DNA of 64,000 nt from an uncultured Pseudodesulfovibrio sp. (GCF_963664965.1 NZ_OY761823.1:878001-942000), one strand, 5' to 3'; numbered from the stretch's first letter, positions 34,211-44,083 are shown. Numbers and translations are program-made. The notes: a model not told the origin generated them from the sequence alone.

Positions 34211-35707
34211 ATGAATCTCCAGAATTACTACGAAACAGTCATGCAACTCAGCCACGGCATCGTGGTGACCCTTGATCTGGACGGGGGTATCATTCACGGC
34301 AATTATGAGCTTGAAGCCCTGTGCGGCCTTTCCCTCAGGGAACTGGCAGGCAAGGATTGGTTCGCCACTTTTGTTCCCGAAAGCAGCCGCGAGGAAGCGC
34401 GCAATATTCTTCATGAGACCATGCATAATGGCGGTATTTCCACTGCGTCCGGGGCCATTACCACCGGTGACGGAGATACTGTTTACATCGATTGGAACCT
34501 CAAGCCTCTCACCGATTCCACAGGCGAACCCGTCTCCATTCTCTGTGTCGGGCAGGACGTTACCGACCACATGCTCCGCCAGAAGGGGCTGCTGCATGAA
34601 AAATTCACTCTTATCGAGCGCAACAAGGGCTTGAACTGCCTTTACGAGATCAGCCAGCTCATGGTCGATACGGATCGGGATGTCGGCCTGATACTCGACA
34701 AGGTCGTGCAGTTGCTGCCCTCGGCCTTTCAGCGTCCGGATCGAACGCACATATTTCTTTTGGTCGACGAAAAGAAGTGGGGAATCGAGCTGCCGCCCGA
34801 CGCGGAACACACGTTGTCGGAAAACATCGTGGTCAACAAGGAAAAGCGGGGCGTGCTCGCGGTATACGTGGAGGCCCGGAAGAACGGCAGGCGCAACCGC
34901 CGCGTGTTCATTGAGGATGAAAAGGACCTGCTCGCCACGGCGGCCCAACAGGTGGCCACACTCGTGGGCAAGATGGAAGCAAAGCGCGCCAAGCAGGCGC
35001 TGGAACAGCAGTTGCGACGTGCCGACCGGCTTGCCAAGATCGGTCAGTTCTCCGCGGGCGTGGCTCATGAGATAAACGAGCCGCTTGCCAATATTCTCGG
35101 ATTCGCGCAACTGGCCTTGCAGGACAAGGGGTTGCCGGAGCAGGTCGCAGCCGACCTCAACAACATCGTTGATTCCTCGCTGCATGCCCGCGAGATTATC
35201 CGCAAGCTCATGTTCTTCAGCCGCCAGATGCCGCCGCAGTTCGTGCCCACAGACCTCAACGATGCCATTCATCAGGCCCTGCGTATCACGGAAAATGCGG
35301 CCCGCAAGAGCAATATCAAGGTGCATTGCGAATACGCTGCCGACCTGCCCGACGTCATGGCCGATCCGCAGCATATCAAGCAGGTGATCGTGAACCTCGC
35401 GGCCAACGCCATTCAGGCCATGGAGGATGGCGGGGAGTTGCGTGTGGAGACCATCAACCACGAAAACGACGCTTATATTATCGTGGAAGACACCGGGCCG
35501 GGAATGGACCGGGAGCAGCTCAAGCAGATTTTCAATCCCTTCTACACCACCAAGGATGTGGACAAGGGCACCGGGTTGGGATTGTCCGTGGTCCACGGCA
35601 TCATCAAGGCGCATGAAGGGTTCATTCAGGTAGACAGCACACCGGGCAAGGGCACGCGTGTGGAAGTCGCCTTCCCCTTCCGCCCAAACAGTTGTATGGT
35701 TGATTAA
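34211..35707 (+). CDS. Cytoplasmic PAS-GAF sensor histidine kinase
   Basis: A protein of 498 residues with no membrane helix. An N-terminal PAS domain (VTLDLDGGIIHGN to GQDVTDH) is followed by a GAF-like domain (LYEISQLMVDTDRDVGLIL). The kinase core carries the phospho-accepting H286 in AGVAHEINEPL, the N-box VNLAANAIQAME and G boxes EDTGPGMDR and GTGLGLSVVHG. Its stop codon overlaps the start of the NtrC-type activator gene by one base, so the two form a cognate pair. No clear sigma-54 promoter lies in the 167-base gap upstream. Confidence 0.93.
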   Translation: MNLQNYYETVMQLSHGIVVTLDLDGGIIHGNYELEALCGLSLRELAGKDWFATFVPESSREEARNILHETMHNGGISTASGAITTGDGDTVYIDWNLKPLTDSTGEPVSILCVGQDVTDHMLRQKGLLHEKFTLIERNKGLNCLYEISQLMVDTDRDVGLILDKVVQLLPSAFQRPDRTHIFLLVDEKKWGIELPPDAEHTLSENIVVNKEKRGVLAVYVEARKNGRRNRRVFIEDEKDLLATAAQQVATLVGKMEAKRAKQALEQQLRRADRLAKIGQFSAGVAHEINEPLANILGFAQLALQDKGLPEQVAADLNNIVDSSLHAREIIRKLMFFSRQMPPQFVPTDLNDAIHQALRITENAARKSNIKVHCEYAADLPDVMADPQHIKQVIVNLAANAIQAMEDGGELRVETINHENDAYIIVEDTGPGMDREQLKQIFNPFYTTKDVDKGTGLGLSVVHGIIKAHEGFIQVDSTPGKGTRVEVAFPFRPNSCMVD

Positions 35708-37038
35708 TGAGTGAACGGATTCGAATTCTCGCAGTGGACGACAGCCAGAGCACGCTCGAAGTGCTCAAGCGCAATCTGGAATCGAACGGGTATGAAGTCT
35801 TCACCGCGCTTCGTGTGGCCGAGGCCCTGTCTCTGCTTGATTCCCTCGACATCGACCTTGTCATTACCGATTACCGCATGCCGCAGGCCACCGGGCTCGA
35901 TCTCATCCGCCATGTGCGCGACAATTACCCTGATACCGAAATCATGATGATTACCGGCTACCCCTCCATTCCGGGGGCGGTGGAAGCCATCAAGGACGGT
36001 GCGGGTGAATACCTGCCCAAGCCGTTTACCGCCGAAGAGTTGCTGACCGTAGTGGAGCGGATCGTACAGCGTCTGTTGCAGCGCCGGGTGCTCGGTTCTC
36101 CTGACACGCCGCCGGACAATTTCGGCATCATCGGCAATTCTCCGGAAATGGACCTTGTTTTTCAGCGTATCGGCAAGGCGTCGTCCACCGATGCAAACGT
36201 GCTTATCTCCGGCGATTCCGGTACCGGCAAGGAGCTGGTGGCGCGTGCGGTCCATTATAACAGCGACCGCCGTTCGGCCCCGTTCGTACCGGTCAACTGC
36301 ACGGCCATTCCGGACAGCCTGCTTGAGAGTGAGTTGTTCGGCCACGTCAAGGGAGCCTTTACCGGGGCCAAGGACGCCCGCGCCGGTTTTTTCGAGATCG
36401 CTGCCGGCGGTTCCATCTTTCTTGATGAAATCGGTGACGCCAGCCCGAACATGCAGGCCAAGCTGCTGCGGGTCATCCAGTCCAAGGAGTACTGCAAGGT
36501 CGGTTCAAGCCACGTGCATACCGTGGACACCCGCATCATCGCTGCCACGCACAAGGATTTGAAACGGCTCGTTGCGGAAGGTTCATTCCGTGAAGATCTG
36601 TTTTATCGAATCAACGTGGTGGACATCGCGGTGCCTTCCCTGAACGAGCGGGGTGACGATATTCTCGTTCTTATCAGTCATTTCATGGGCAAGTTTGCCG
36701 AGGCCATGAACCGCGCTGTTCCGTCGCTGACCGACGAAGCGCTTCAGGCGTTCAGGCATTATTCATGGCCGGGAAACGTGCGTGAGCTGGAAAATCTGGT
36801 GCAGCGTCTGGTGGTCATCGTGGATCATGATCCAATCGAGATCACGGATTTGCCTGAATCCATGCGTTTCATCCTGTCGAGCGAAGGCGGCGTGGACCGG
36901 TCTCTTGCGGATGTCGAAAAGGAGCACATCTCCAACGTGCTTGCCATGACACGCAACAACAAGACCCGTGCCGCCGAAATTCTCGGCATCAATCGCAAGA
37001 CCCTTCGGGAAAAGCTGAAGCGGATGGGGCTGGAGTAA
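35707..37038 (+). CDS. NtrC-type sigma-54-dependent response regulator
   Basis: A protein of 443 residues with an intact receiver (D11-D12, phospho-acceptor D55 in LVITDYRMPQ), an AAA+ domain with Walker A GDSGTGKE at 169-176, sigma-54 contact loop GAFTGA at 216-221, and a C-terminal Fis-type helix-turn-helix (NNKTRAAEILGINRKTLREKL). It is translated in overlap with the PAS-GAF kinase. Being the only intact NtrC-type regulator in the island, it is the natural candidate to bind the two CGTTTTGTACCA sites and fire the sigma-54 promoter at 29013. Confidence 0.95.
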   Translation: MSERIRILAVDDSQSTLEVLKRNLESNGYEVFTALRVAEALSLLDSLDIDLVITDYRMPQATGLDLIRHVRDNYPDTEIMMITGYPSIPGAVEAIKDGAGEYLPKPFTAEELLTVVERIVQRLLQRRVLGSPDTPPDNFGIIGNSPEMDLVFQRIGKASSTDANVLISGDSGTGKELVARAVHYNSDRRSAPFVPVNCTAIPDSLLESELFGHVKGAFTGAKDARAGFFEIAAGGSIFLDEIGDASPNMQAKLLRVIQSKEYCKVGSSHVHTVDTRIIAATHKDLKRLVAEGSFREDLFYRINVVDIAVPSLNERGDDILVLISHFMGKFAEAMNRAVPSLTDEALQAFRHYSWPGNVRELENLVQRLVVIVDHDPIEITDLPESMRFILSSEGGVDRSLADVEKEHISNVLAMTRNNKTRAAEILGINRKTLREKLKRMGLE

Positions 37039-37208
37039 GCTGTATTCGTGAATAGCGGGCCTCGGTCTATGTGGCTGAACTCCGGCGAAAGGAAGGCAGG
37101 GCTCCCGTTGAACCCGGCAAACTCTGTACTTGCAGCCCAAAATCTGCTTATATGATCATGTGATTTGTGCTGGTTTCTCTCAAAAGGAGAAACCCCGGAG
37201 ATTATTGC

Positions 37209-39704
37209 ATGATGTCAGATTCCAAGAAGACGAAAAAAGAACTTATCGCCGAATTGCAGGCGTTGCGTGAAACCCTCTCGCGAAAAGAGGCTTCCGCAAC
37301 GGATTTGTCTTCTGCGTCGTCTGCCGGCGCGGAATCGTCTCGGGACGTTACGGAAACACAAACCATCAAAGCCGCCTACGAGGTGATGCAGGAGCGGTTT
37401 GAGGGAGTGTTCAACCATATGTCCACGGGCGTGGCCGTGTATGAAGCCGTGGACGACGGGGTTGACTTCATTTTCAGGGATTTCAATCCGGCCGCAGAAA
37501 AGATAACCAGAATCACGCGGGAAACGGCCTTGGGCAAACGGCTGCTGGACCTGTTTCCCCGGATGGGCGAATCCGCTCTCCTGCCTGCGCTGGTGCAGGT
37601 CTGGAAAACCGGCCGGGAAGTGAAAATCCCGCCGTTCCATTACAGGGACGACGTGCGCGAGGGGTGGCGGGAAAATCATATCTACAAACTGCCTTCCGGC
37701 GAAGTGGTCGCCCTGTTCAACGATGTTACCGACCGTATGGAGGCGATTCAGGCACAGATGCTCAATGAGGAGCGCCTGGAACTCGCGTTGGAATCCGTCA
37801 ACGACGGTCTCTGGGACTGGTGGCTGGATTCCGGTGAGGTGTATTACAGTTCCCGGTGGTATACCATGCTGGGATATGAACCGTACGAATTGCCCCAGAC
37901 GTATGAGACATGGGAAAAACTGCTGCACCCCGAGGATTTCGAGAGGTCGGCGGAACATGTCCGTGGGCATCTGCAACGGGGGGAGCCGTTCAGCCTTGAA
38001 TTCCGCATGCGGGCCAAGACAGGCGATTGGCGGTGGATATTCTCCCGGGGCAAGGTCGTTGAGAGGGATGAACAGGGCAAGCCGGTCCGCATGCTTGGCA
38101 CGCACATGGACGTTACCGACCGGAAGTTGACAGAAGCTTCACTCAGGGCGAGCGAGCAGCGCTTCAGGATGCTTTTGGAAGGTGTGGATATGGTCGCGGT
38201 GCAGGGGTACGATGACAAGCGGCGCGTGACATATTGGAACAAGGCCAGCGAACATGTGTATGGCTATACTCAAAGCGAGGCTCTGGGGCGGTTGCTCGAA
38301 GAGTTGATTATCCCGGAGCCCATGCGTGCGGATGTCATTCGGCATGTGACCGACTGGCATGAAAGGGGAATCCCTATCCCTTCCGGTGAGCTGGAGCTTC
38401 AGCGCAAGGACGGTTCTCTGGTCCCGGTATACTCCTCGCACGTAATGCAGGAGAACGCCGCCGGGGAAAAGGAAATGTACTGCCTTGACGTGGAGCTGAC
38501 CGAAATCAAGAAAGCGCATTTCGAACTGCTTGAGGCCAAGGATCAGGCAGAGGCGGCCAGCAGGGCCAAGTCCGAGTTTCTGGCGAACATGAGTCACGAA
38601 ATCCGTACGCCCCTCAATGGCGTCATGGGCATGCTGCAATTGCTCAAGGTCAGTGGATTGACCCCGGAGCAGAGGGAGTTCGCATCCGCGGCCCTTCAGT
38701 CCTCCAGACGGCTGACGCAGTTGCTTGCCGATATTCTCGATCTTTCCCGGGTGGAAGCGGGCAAGCTGACCATTCTTCAGGCTCCCTTTGGCTTGGCTCA
38801 GGTGGTTGACGACGTCTGTGCCCTGTTCGGGCCGACCGCCGAACAGGCCGGGGTGCGGCTTGACTGCTACATGGACCCGGCTTTGCCCGGAACGCTTCTG
38901 GGCGATGCGGCCCGCGTGCAGCAGGTTTTGACCAATATGGTCGGCAACGCCTTCAAATTTACCGATTCGGGCATTGTCAGCATAGAGCTGTATCCGCTTC
39001 CGTCATTGTGCGCGGGGCGTCAGCGTGTTCTTTTTTCCGTGTCGGATACCGGTATAGGCATCCCGGATGAGCAGATGGACAGTCTGTTCGAGTCTTTTTC
39101 CCAAGGTGAAGAAGATCATATCCGCATGTCTCAGGGGGCCGGACTGGGGCTGGCCATATGCAAACGGCTTGTCAATCTCATGGACGGAAGCATCTCGGTG
39201 GCAAGCGAGCTGGGCAAGGGGACGACCTTTCATTTCTGTCTGACGTTCGGTTCTGGTGACGAACAGGTTCCTCATGAACGGAGAATTGCCGGCAACAGTG
39301 CGTTCCCGGTGGCAGGCCTCAGGGTTTTGCTGGCTGAGGATGACCGGGTGAGCAGTTTGCTGACGGAAAGGCTGCTTCAGAAAATGGGATGTGAAGTCCG
39401 GGCCGTGATGAACGGACAGCTTGCGGTCGAAGCCCTGCAGCAGGACAGATATGATGTGGTCCTCATGGATGTGCAGATGCCTGTCATGGACGGTGTGACG
39501 GCGACCAGGGTCATTCGGGAAAGGGAAGTCCGTGATTCCTGTGACAGGGTCCTCATCGTCGCCCTGACGGCTTTTGCCATGGCTGGGGACAGGGAGAGTT
39601 TCCTTGAGGCCGGGATGGATGATTATCTTGCGAAGCCTGTGGAAATGGAAGCGTTGCAGGATATTCTGGGCAGGGAAGCCGAACGGTTGCTTGATTCGGA
39701 ATAG
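37209..39704 (+). CDS. Hybrid sensor histidine kinase with several PAS domains
   Basis: A protein of 831 residues with no membrane helix. A coiled-coil start (KKTKKELIAELQALRE) is followed by three PAS-type domains; the second has the PAS-C ending FSRGKVVERDEQGKPVRMLGTHMDVTDRK. The core has H463 in NMSHEIRTPLNG, the N-box TNMVGNAFKFT and G boxes VSDTGIGIPDEQ and GAGLGLAICKR. A C-terminal receiver carries phospho-acceptor D754 in VVLMDVQMPVMDG. It is probably part of a phosphorelay with a separate HPt protein, which is not seen here. Start ATG at 37209, with CCGGAG upstream. Confidence 0.93.
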   Translation: MMSDSKKTKKELIAELQALRETLSRKEASATDLSSASSAGAESSRDVTETQTIKAAYEVMQERFEGVFNHMSTGVAVYEAVDDGVDFIFRDFNPAAEKITRITRETALGKRLLDLFPRMGESALLPALVQVWKTGREVKIPPFHYRDDVREGWRENHIYKLPSGEVVALFNDVTDRMEAIQAQMLNEERLELALESVNDGLWDWWLDSGEVYYSSRWYTMLGYEPYELPQTYETWEKLLHPEDFERSAEHVRGHLQRGEPFSLEFRMRAKTGDWRWIFSRGKVVERDEQGKPVRMLGTHMDVTDRKLTEASLRASEQRFRMLLEGVDMVAVQGYDDKRRVTYWNKASEHVYGYTQSEALGRLLEELIIPEPMRADVIRHVTDWHERGIPIPSGELELQRKDGSLVPVYSSHVMQENAAGEKEMYCLDVELTEIKKAHFELLEAKDQAEAASRAKSEFLANMSHEIRTPLNGVMGMLQLLKVSGLTPEQREFASAALQSSRRLTQLLADILDLSRVEAGKLTILQAPFGLAQVVDDVCALFGPTAEQAGVRLDCYMDPALPGTLLGDAARVQQVLTNMVGNAFKFTDSGIVSIELYPLPSLCAGRQRVLFSVSDTGIGIPDEQMDSLFESFSQGEEDHIRMSQGAGLGLAICKRLVNLMDGSISVASELGKGTTFHFCLTFGSGDEQVPHERRIAGNSAFPVAGLRVLLAEDDRVSSLLTERLLQKMGCEVRAVMNGQLAVEALQQDRYDVVLMDVQMPVMDGVTATRVIREREVRDSCDRVLIVALTAFAMAGDRESFLEAGMDDYLAKPVEMEALQDILGREAERLLDSE

Positions 39705-39791
39705 TGCTTTTCAGGTATCCTGAGTCGATACCGTTCTTCACTGATACTGTGTGTTGTCTGGCGAGCGTGTGGCGGCCAGCTGTTGTCGGGA

Positions 39792-40259
39792 TTATTTGGC
39801 AATCGCGGCGAACGATCCCCGTGTCAGGTCGCACAGGTCCTGCGGCGAGAGTTCGATATCCAGTCCCCTGCGACCCGCGCTGACGAACATGGTTTCAAAG
39901 TCCTGCGCCGATGCGTCGATGATCGTGGGCAGCTTCTTTTTCTGTCCCAGCGGGCTGACGCCGCCCACGACGTAGCCGGTCACGCGTTCCACGGTCTTCA
40001 CCTCGCCCATGGCTACTTTTTTGGTGCCCACGGCCTTGGCCATCTTTTTCAGGTCGAGATGGAGCGCGACGGGCAGTATTGCCACTGCCAGATCTTTGCC
40101 GCCGGTGTTCACCACAAGCGTCTTGAAAACACATGCGGGATCGGCGTTCAGTTTTTCCGCCGCTTCCAATCCGTAGGACTCCGCCTTGGGATCGTGTTCG
40201 TATTCATGGACCTGAAAAGTGATCTTGGCCTGCTTCGCCGTCTTTATCGCTGGTGTCAT
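39792..40259 (-). CDS. ybaK: Cys-tRNA(Pro)/Cys-tRNA(Cys) deacylase YbaK/EbsC
   Basis: A protein of 155 residues of the YbaK family, which removes cysteine wrongly attached to tRNA(Pro). It has the conserved HDPKAESYGLEAAEKL, VFKTLVV, and the KKVAMGEVKTVERVTGYVVGGVSPLGQKKKLP core with the conserved lysine and GGVSP motif. It stands alone. The length and motif order are normal for the family. Confidence 0.93.
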   Translation of the reverse strand: MTPAIKTAKQAKITFQVHEYEHDPKAESYGLEAAEKLNADPACVFKTLVVNTGGKDLAVAILPVALHLDLKKMAKAVGTKKVAMGEVKTVERVTGYVVGGVSPLGQKKKLPTIIDASAQDFETMFVSAGRRGLDIELSPQDLCDLTRGSFAAIAK

Positions 40260-40297
40260 CGTGACTGTTCCCGATTCTGGAAAATTTCTGCGGTCTG

Positions 40298-40573
40298 TTA
40301 TCTGGTATAAATGAACAGGATGGTCGGCTCTGCGCCGTATTCATCGTCAGCCTGAAGCCCCATGCCGAGCAAACGGGACATGGTCCGCTTGGCAGCCTCT
40401 TCGGACTTCAATTCATACCGAATGGGATGCCTGATACCGTGATCGCCCCGGTCAGACCCGGCCTCTTCGATACCCACGAACCACCGCTCATGCTCCACAC
40501 CATAGTGGTCCATGTGACGAACAGCCTTCGCCACCACCGCTTCATTGACTTTGGAATTGTTTGAATAGCTCAC
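40298..40573 (-). CDS. Hypothetical protein, 91 residues
   Basis: An open frame with a GTG start at 40573, preceded by GAGATGG; the frame extends 17 codons further upstream to an ATG at 40624 without a ribosome-binding site. The product is hydrophilic (SYSNNSKVNEAVVAKAVRHM, then EEAGSDRGDHGIRHP) and ends LFIYTR. I recognise no family. It may be a real small gene, since its codon use follows its neighbours and it is not antisense to another gene. Confidence 0.45.
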   Translation of the reverse strand: MSYSNNSKVNEAVVAKAVRHMDHYGVEHERWFVGIEEAGSDRGDHGIRHPIRYELKSEEAAKRTMSRLLGMGLQADDEYGAEPTILFIYTR

Positions 40574-40808
40574 GCGCCCATCTCTATATTTAAATTGAAG
40601 GGGACGCAAATGGTGGTGGGGCATGTTCGAGTGTCGATGGTTTGATGTCCGTTATGGTACATTCCCTGTCCATTGAATGCAGGGAGGCCGAGGGGCTTTC
40701 CCGGTCCAGAATACGTGGATGCCCTTTGCCTGAGTTGGCTTGGAGGTGGGGATGTGCTATGTTTTTGATGATGAGTGAATTGTTCGTGAGCATGACGTGA
40801 GGGTTGAA

Positions 40809-41543
40809 ATGAGATTATCCGTAAAACTTGTGTTCCCGATAATGCTCGGGTTGTTTCTTTGGGGATCACTGCCAGCCAGTGCAGAAATCCGGACCGTTCG
40901 CGTCAGCACTTCTTACCGGAACCTCCTTTCCGACGCTGAGTCTGCGGGCATGCTGGATCAAATCGTCAAGGAGGCTTTTAAGCGGATCAACATCAAGGCT
41001 GAGATTGTTTTTACAAACACCAGACGGTCATTGGTCACCGTGAATAACGGTGAACTGGACGCTGAAATCAACCGTGTCGCTGGCATGGAGCAGACGTACA
41101 CCAACTTGGTGCGTGTTCCGGAACCGAACATGCAGATGCAATTTGTCGCCTTTGCGAGGAAAAAGATTTCCATTTCAGGGTGGGAGAGCCTTCGTAAATT
41201 GAGAATTGGCATGGTGCAGGGATGGAAGATACTTGAGCAGCACACGAGAGAGTTTCCCCATGTCACTCACCTGACCGAAATATCGACGTTGTTCGAGATG
41301 CTTGAAAGAGACCGGATTGACGTGGTCCTGTATTCGAAGTTGACGGGGTGTGAAGAGCTGCACAAGCTTGATTTCGATGACATTCACCCCCTGTCGCCGC
41401 CGTTGGCAACAAGAGACATGTTTCTTTATCTGCATAAGAGTCATGAGAGGCTGGCTGTTCCGCTGGCAGAAGCGTTACGCGAGATGAAGAAGGACGGGAC
41501 CTATGCGCGTATTGTTGAGCGGACAACGTGTCATCTGCATTGA
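40809..41543 (+). CDS. Periplasmic solute-binding-like protein (SBP_bac_3 type)
   Basis: A protein of 244 residues with a signal peptide (VFPIMLGLFLWGSLPASA). The mature part follows the short amino-acid-binding fold: VRVSTSYRNLLSDAESAGMLDQIV, a central NNGELDAEINRVAG and later LREMKKDGTYARIVE. It resembles the binding-protein domains that are used alone or as sensors, since no ABC permease is encoded next to it. Start at the ATG at 40809 with GAGGG seven bases upstream; the GTG at 40797 is less likely. The ligand is unknown. Confidence 0.82.
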   Translation: MRLSVKLVFPIMLGLFLWGSLPASAEIRTVRVSTSYRNLLSDAESAGMLDQIVKEAFKRINIKAEIVFTNTRRSLVTVNNGELDAEINRVAGMEQTYTNLVRVPEPNMQMQFVAFARKKISISGWESLRKLRIGMVQGWKILEQHTREFPHVTHLTEISTLFEMLERDRIDVVLYSKLTGCEELHKLDFDDIHPLSPPLATRDMFLYLHKSHERLAVPLAEALREMKKDGTYARIVERTTCHLH

Positions 41544-41593
41544 GATTGTGTGGATGTCGAGAAAGCCTGAAAGGAGAATCTGGAGCAGTTACG

Positions 41594-41627
41594 AAAAAAG
41601 GCTTCCATCAATTTGATGGAAGCCTTT
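41594..41627. terminator. Bidirectional terminator
   Basis: GGCTTCCATC pairs with GATGGAAGCC, flanked by A and T tracts. It lies between the binding-protein gene (plus) and tRNA-Phe (minus) and can end both. Confidence 0.88.
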
Positions 41628-41636
41628 GATTTCGCG

Positions 41637-41712
41637 TGGTGCTCGGGGACAGAATTGAACTGCCGACACGGGGATTTTCAGTCCCCTGCTCTACCGACTG
41701 AGCTACCCGAGC
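41637..41712 (-). tRNA. tRNA-Phe (GAA anticodon)
   Basis: A full 76-base cloverleaf on the minus strand. Acceptor stem GCTCGGG pairs with CCCGAGC; D-arm GCTCAGTCGGTAGAGC; anticodon loop CTGAAAA with anticodon GAA flanked by GGGGA and TCCCC; T-arm with GTTCAATTC; and an encoded CCA end (ACCA at 41640-41637). It is downstream of the AOR gene but has its own promoter. Confidence 0.97.
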
Positions 41713-41729
41713 ACGCTGTCGAGAAAAGG

Positions 41730-41758
41730 GATTTACCGAAACCGTGGGGGCTTGGCAA
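41730..41758 (-). promoter_or_regulatory. Promoter for tRNA-Phe
   Basis: On the minus strand, TTGCCA (41758-41753) and TAAATC (41735-41730) are spaced by 17 bases, and the tRNA begins 17 bases after the -10 box. This supports independent transcription of the tRNA. Confidence 0.65.
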
Positions 41759-41786
41759 GCACTTTTTTCAACTTATGGCATTTTTT

Positions 41787-43541
41787 TTACTTTTCTTGTT
41801 CGAGCGGCGCTCCCAATTCCATGATTCTGGCTGCGAAACCGGTGCGGAGTGCTTCCATGTATTCCTGATCTATGGGGCCTTTCCACGTGACGACCTCGGT
41901 GTAGCGCTTGGGAATCTTGGCTGAATGCGGGTCGTAGCCCATGCCGAGACGCAGCCTCCAGCGCAGTCTCTGCACCCGGTCGCCGATTTCGCCCATCTTT
42001 CCGTTGAGGCCGCCGTAGCCCACCGAGTTCATGGCCTCGGCCAGCAGGTCGTCCTTGTACACGCCGCGGGAGAACATGCAGCCCACCATGCAGTTGAGCA
42101 CGATACGCTCACGACCGTCCTTGACGAGGAAGTCGAGGGCCGCTTTCACGTCCTTGTCCTCGTGCTTCTGGTCCCATGAGTACGCGCCCGCATCAAGGTG
42201 CGAGTGGCGGAACCCGAGACTCTCGGCAACGAAGAAGACCTCGCCCGTGGCGTATCCGGCCATTTCCTGTCCCAGAACGCAGGCAAAGTCCTCGCCGCCA
42301 TACTGCTCGGCGCATTTGAGCGTGCCCTGTGCAAGGTGGCGGTAGAAGTCGTTCGGCGGGCGGCTGATGAACTCCACGCCCTGCATGTAGGTCTCGGCGT
42401 CGCCCCAGTTCAGTTTGACCACGGTCTCCCTTTCGCTGATGACGCCTTTTTCCAGCGCCTCGGTCGCCCATGCCAGTGCCACGCCCGCGGACATGCAGTC
42501 GAGGCCTTCCTTTTCTATGGTGTCGAGGATGCGGAGAACTTCGGGTGCTTCCGTCACCTCCAGCATGCCGCCGCAGGCGAAGATCGGCTCATAGTCGTAT
42601 CCGACCTGACGGTAGAGGTACTGGTTGTTGGCCTGAAACTGTTCGCGCACGAAGCCGACGTGGATGCAGCCCACCGGACAGCCTGCACAGGCGGCATTGC
42701 GGAGCAGGGTGTCGTCCGCGAATGTCTCGCCCGAGATGTTGGCGGCTTCGGGACTGCTCGTCTGCTGGAGATTCTTCCACGGCAGGCTTTTCAGCTCGTT
42801 GAGCGGGTTGATGTTCACCGCGGTGCCGAGGCCGTGATATTTGGCCATCATTTCCGTGGTGGTCAGTTGCTTGTAGATGTGCTTGTAGAGCTTCGGATAT
42901 TCCTTGGACTCTGGCAGGGCAAACCCCCGGTCTCCGAGAATGCAGATGGCCTTGAGGTTTTTGACGCCCATAGCCGTGCCGCCGCCCATGCGCCCGAAGT
43001 GGCGGTAGGTGTCGACGTTGATGCAGGCGTAGGTGGACAGGTTTTCTCCGGCCGGACCGATACGCATGATCGAGCGGCGGCCTGAACCGGGGAATATCTT
43101 TCGCAACACGCGGCCGGTGTGGATGGCGTCGAAACCGCGCATGTATTCCACGTCACGGGTCTCCACGCGGCGTGAACCGACGCACAGGGCCGTGAGCCGT
43201 GGTGCCTTGCCCACGATGACCAGTGCGTCGAGATCGGCAAAGCGCAGCGACAGGGCGGATTTGCCCCCGGCGTAGCTCTCGGTGAATTGGTTGTGATAAG
43301 GCGAGCGGAACGCGCAGCACGTCTTGCTCATGAGCGGGAAATAGCCGGTCAGCGGGCCGATGGCGAAAATCACCGGCTGTTCCGGGTCGTCCCAATCCCT
43401 GTCCATGTGGCCGAACTCTTCGAACAGGCGCGCGGCCAGTCCGGTTCCGCCGAGGTATTCGCTCCGGCCCGGACGTTCAATGATGTTGGTCTTGCCGGTG
43501 GTCAGGTTGACCACCATGACGCGGAAAAAGTCTCTAATCAT
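41787..43541 (-). CDS. Aldehyde:ferredoxin oxidoreductase, large subunit
   Basis: A protein of 584 residues in the tungsten-pterin AOR family. The N-terminal domain has EYLGGTGLAARLFEEFG, then SYAGGKSALSLRFA and a GRMGGGTAMGVKNLKAI segment that binds the pterin. Cluster-binding cysteines appear in CAGCPVGCIHVG in the middle, and a later cysteine in NCMVGCMFS completes the [4Fe-4S] set. It oxidises aldehydes to acids and passes electrons to ferredoxin in the cytoplasm. The start ATG at 43541 has GGAGGG ten bases upstream, which rejects a longer frame from 43640. It overlaps the polyferredoxin gene by eight bases. Confidence 0.95.
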   Translation of the reverse strand: MIRDFFRVMVVNLTTGKTNIIERPGRSEYLGGTGLAARLFEEFGHMDRDWDDPEQPVIFAIGPLTGYFPLMSKTCCAFRSPYHNQFTESYAGGKSALSLRFADLDALVIVGKAPRLTALCVGSRRVETRDVEYMRGFDAIHTGRVLRKIFPGSGRRSIMRIGPAGENLSTYACINVDTYRHFGRMGGGTAMGVKNLKAICILGDRGFALPESKEYPKLYKHIYKQLTTTEMMAKYHGLGTAVNINPLNELKSLPWKNLQQTSSPEAANISGETFADDTLLRNAACAGCPVGCIHVGFVREQFQANNQYLYRQVGYDYEPIFACGGMLEVTEAPEVLRILDTIEKEGLDCMSAGVALAWATEALEKGVISERETVVKLNWGDAETYMQGVEFISRPPNDFYRHLAQGTLKCAEQYGGEDFACVLGQEMAGYATGEVFFVAESLGFRHSHLDAGAYSWDQKHEDKDVKAALDFLVKDGRERIVLNCMVGCMFSRGVYKDDLLAEAMNSVGYGGLNGKMGEIGDRVQRLRWRLRLGMGYDPHSAKIPKRYTEVVTWKGPIDQEYMEALRTGFAARIMELGAPLEQEK

Positions 43542-43968
43542 CGCTTTTCCCTCCGTCTTCGGCCTTGCTTGGCAGTTCCACCATTTCCAGACAGTCGTGC
43601 GGGCAGAACTCCACGCACTGCCCGCAGTGAATGCACACATACGGGTTGACCTGATGGTCGAGGAAAATGGCGTCTACGGGACATGCTTCGGCACATTTGC
43701 CGCAGCGGATGCAGAGTTTGCGGTTCTGGATGACGCCGCCGTCCCTGCGTTGCCGCAGCGAGCCGGTGGGGCATGCCTCGGCGCAGGGGGCTGGGTGGCA
43801 TGCGAGACAGAGCCTCGCTTCAAATCCGGTGGAAAGGCCGCCGGACGAGGATATGCGGATGCCCGCCTTGTTCCATGACAAAAATTTGTGGACCTGCCTG
43901 GAGCAGGCCAGCGAACACGAATGACAGCCGATACACCGTTCCATTCGTGCAGCCCTGAGAGCTTTCAT
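43534..43968 (-). CDS. Polyferredoxin with four [4Fe-4S] motifs, AOR partner
   Basis: A protein of 144 residues with four cysteine clusters: CIGCHSCSLAC near the N-terminus, CLACHPAPCAEACP, CIRCGKCAEACP and CIHCGQCVEFCP. It should carry up to four [4Fe-4S] clusters, like the electron-transfer subunits of oxidoreductases. The start at 43968 is preceded by GGGAGG. Its end overlaps the AOR start by eight bases, so the two subunits are made together and this protein is likely the direct electron acceptor of the enzyme. Confidence 0.95.
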   Translation of the reverse strand: MKALRAARMERCIGCHSCSLACSRQVHKFLSWNKAGIRISSSGGLSTGFEARLCLACHPAPCAEACPTGSLRQRRDGGVIQNRKLCIRCGKCAEACPVDAIFLDHQVNPYVCIHCGQCVEFCPHDCLEMVELPSKAEDGGKSDD

Positions 43969-44083
43969 GTATTTGCCTCCCACAGTTCAAAACATGCGTT
44001 TTCAGCGGTTGAACTGGTTGCGAATCCGTTTGACGATGCCTTCGCACCATTCCGGAGTGAGTTGATGCAGAGGAACCCGTTTT

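Noticed and set aside
41637-41712. tRNA-Phe as the attachment site of an integrated element
   Set aside because: No integrase gene and no second copy of the tRNA 3' end is seen in the window; neighbours on both sides are ordinary chromosomal genes.
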